The notes under the pieces are model-generated. The model saw only the letters and a list, made by a program, of their open reading frames with translations. It did not search any database and had not been told where the DNA came from. From Clostridia bacterium (GTDB taxonomy: Bacteria > Bacillota > Clostridia > Oscillospirales > CAG-382): 6,212 bases of DNA. The translations under genes and the position numbers were made by a program. Positions 6,178-6,212 of this stretch are shown here, in pieces. Within the stretch, counting starts at the first letter, position 1, and each line of letters opens with the position of its first letter. The stretch covers positions 1-6,212 of the forward strand of contig JAGCNA010000033.1 in the NCBI GenBank assembly GCA_017646185.1, given 5' to 3'.

Positions 6178-6212
6178 TTATTCACTTAAAGCCAGCTTTT
6201 CGTATCTTGCAA
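6178..6212 (-). CDS. C-terminal end of a convergent gene, product unknown (partial)
   Basis: On the minus strand one frame reads to the window edge as ARYEKLALSE followed by TAA at 6180-6178. The other two minus frames hit stops within this short stretch. The stop lies 5 bases from a terminator stem that has T-rich flanks in both directions, which is what a convergent gene pair would show. Ten codons are too few to name a product, and an open stretch this short can occur by chance. Confidence 0.45.
   Translation of the reverse strand, partial: ARYEKLALSE

Overview
The window looks like ordinary chromosome from a Gram-positive anaerobe of the Clostridia, most plausibly an Oscillospiraceae/Ruminococcaceae-type gut bacterium. 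This is inferred from mid-range base composition, strong Shine-Dalgarno sites, consensus sigma-A-type promoters, a lipobox lipoprotein with a DHHW/AlgX-like domain, a second-type EF-G and a clostridial-style D,D-carboxypeptidase. No mobile element, CRISPR array, tRNA or rRNA gene was seen.

Layout, left to right. (1) The 3' part of an EF-G-like translation GTPase is followed after 38 bases, with no visible terminator, by a surface lipoprotein carrying an Ig-like domain and a diverged SGNH/AlgX-like (DHHW-type) domain. A perfect 12-bp stem terminator at 2086-2123 closes this probable operon. (2) A secreted D-alanyl-D-alanine carboxypeptidase (2209-3396) has no visible terminator of its own. (3) Glucose-6-phosphate isomerase (pgi, 3461-4795) is driven by a perfect TTGACA-N17-TATAAT promoter that begins on the base after the carboxypeptidase stop codon. 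(4) A small P-loop protein (4874-5281) with its own probable promoter overlaps by one base (TAATG) a four-helix membrane protein (5281-5679). (5) A perfect 12-bp hairpin without a T tract separates that pair from a Nudix hydrolase (5731-6144). (6) A hairpin with flanking A and T tracts at 6146-6172 ends the Nudix gene and probably also serves a convergent minus-strand gene, of which only the last ten codons are visible.

Functionally the window mixes translation (EF-G paralogue), envelope work (lipoprotein, carboxypeptidase), central carbon metabolism (Pgi) and nucleotide or metabolite clean-up (Nudix). Apart from the two apparent co-transcribed pairs, the genes do not form an obvious single pathway. 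The least understood parts are the P-loop/membrane protein pair and the lipoprotein with altered active-site motifs. No stretch above 300 bases lacks a gene.
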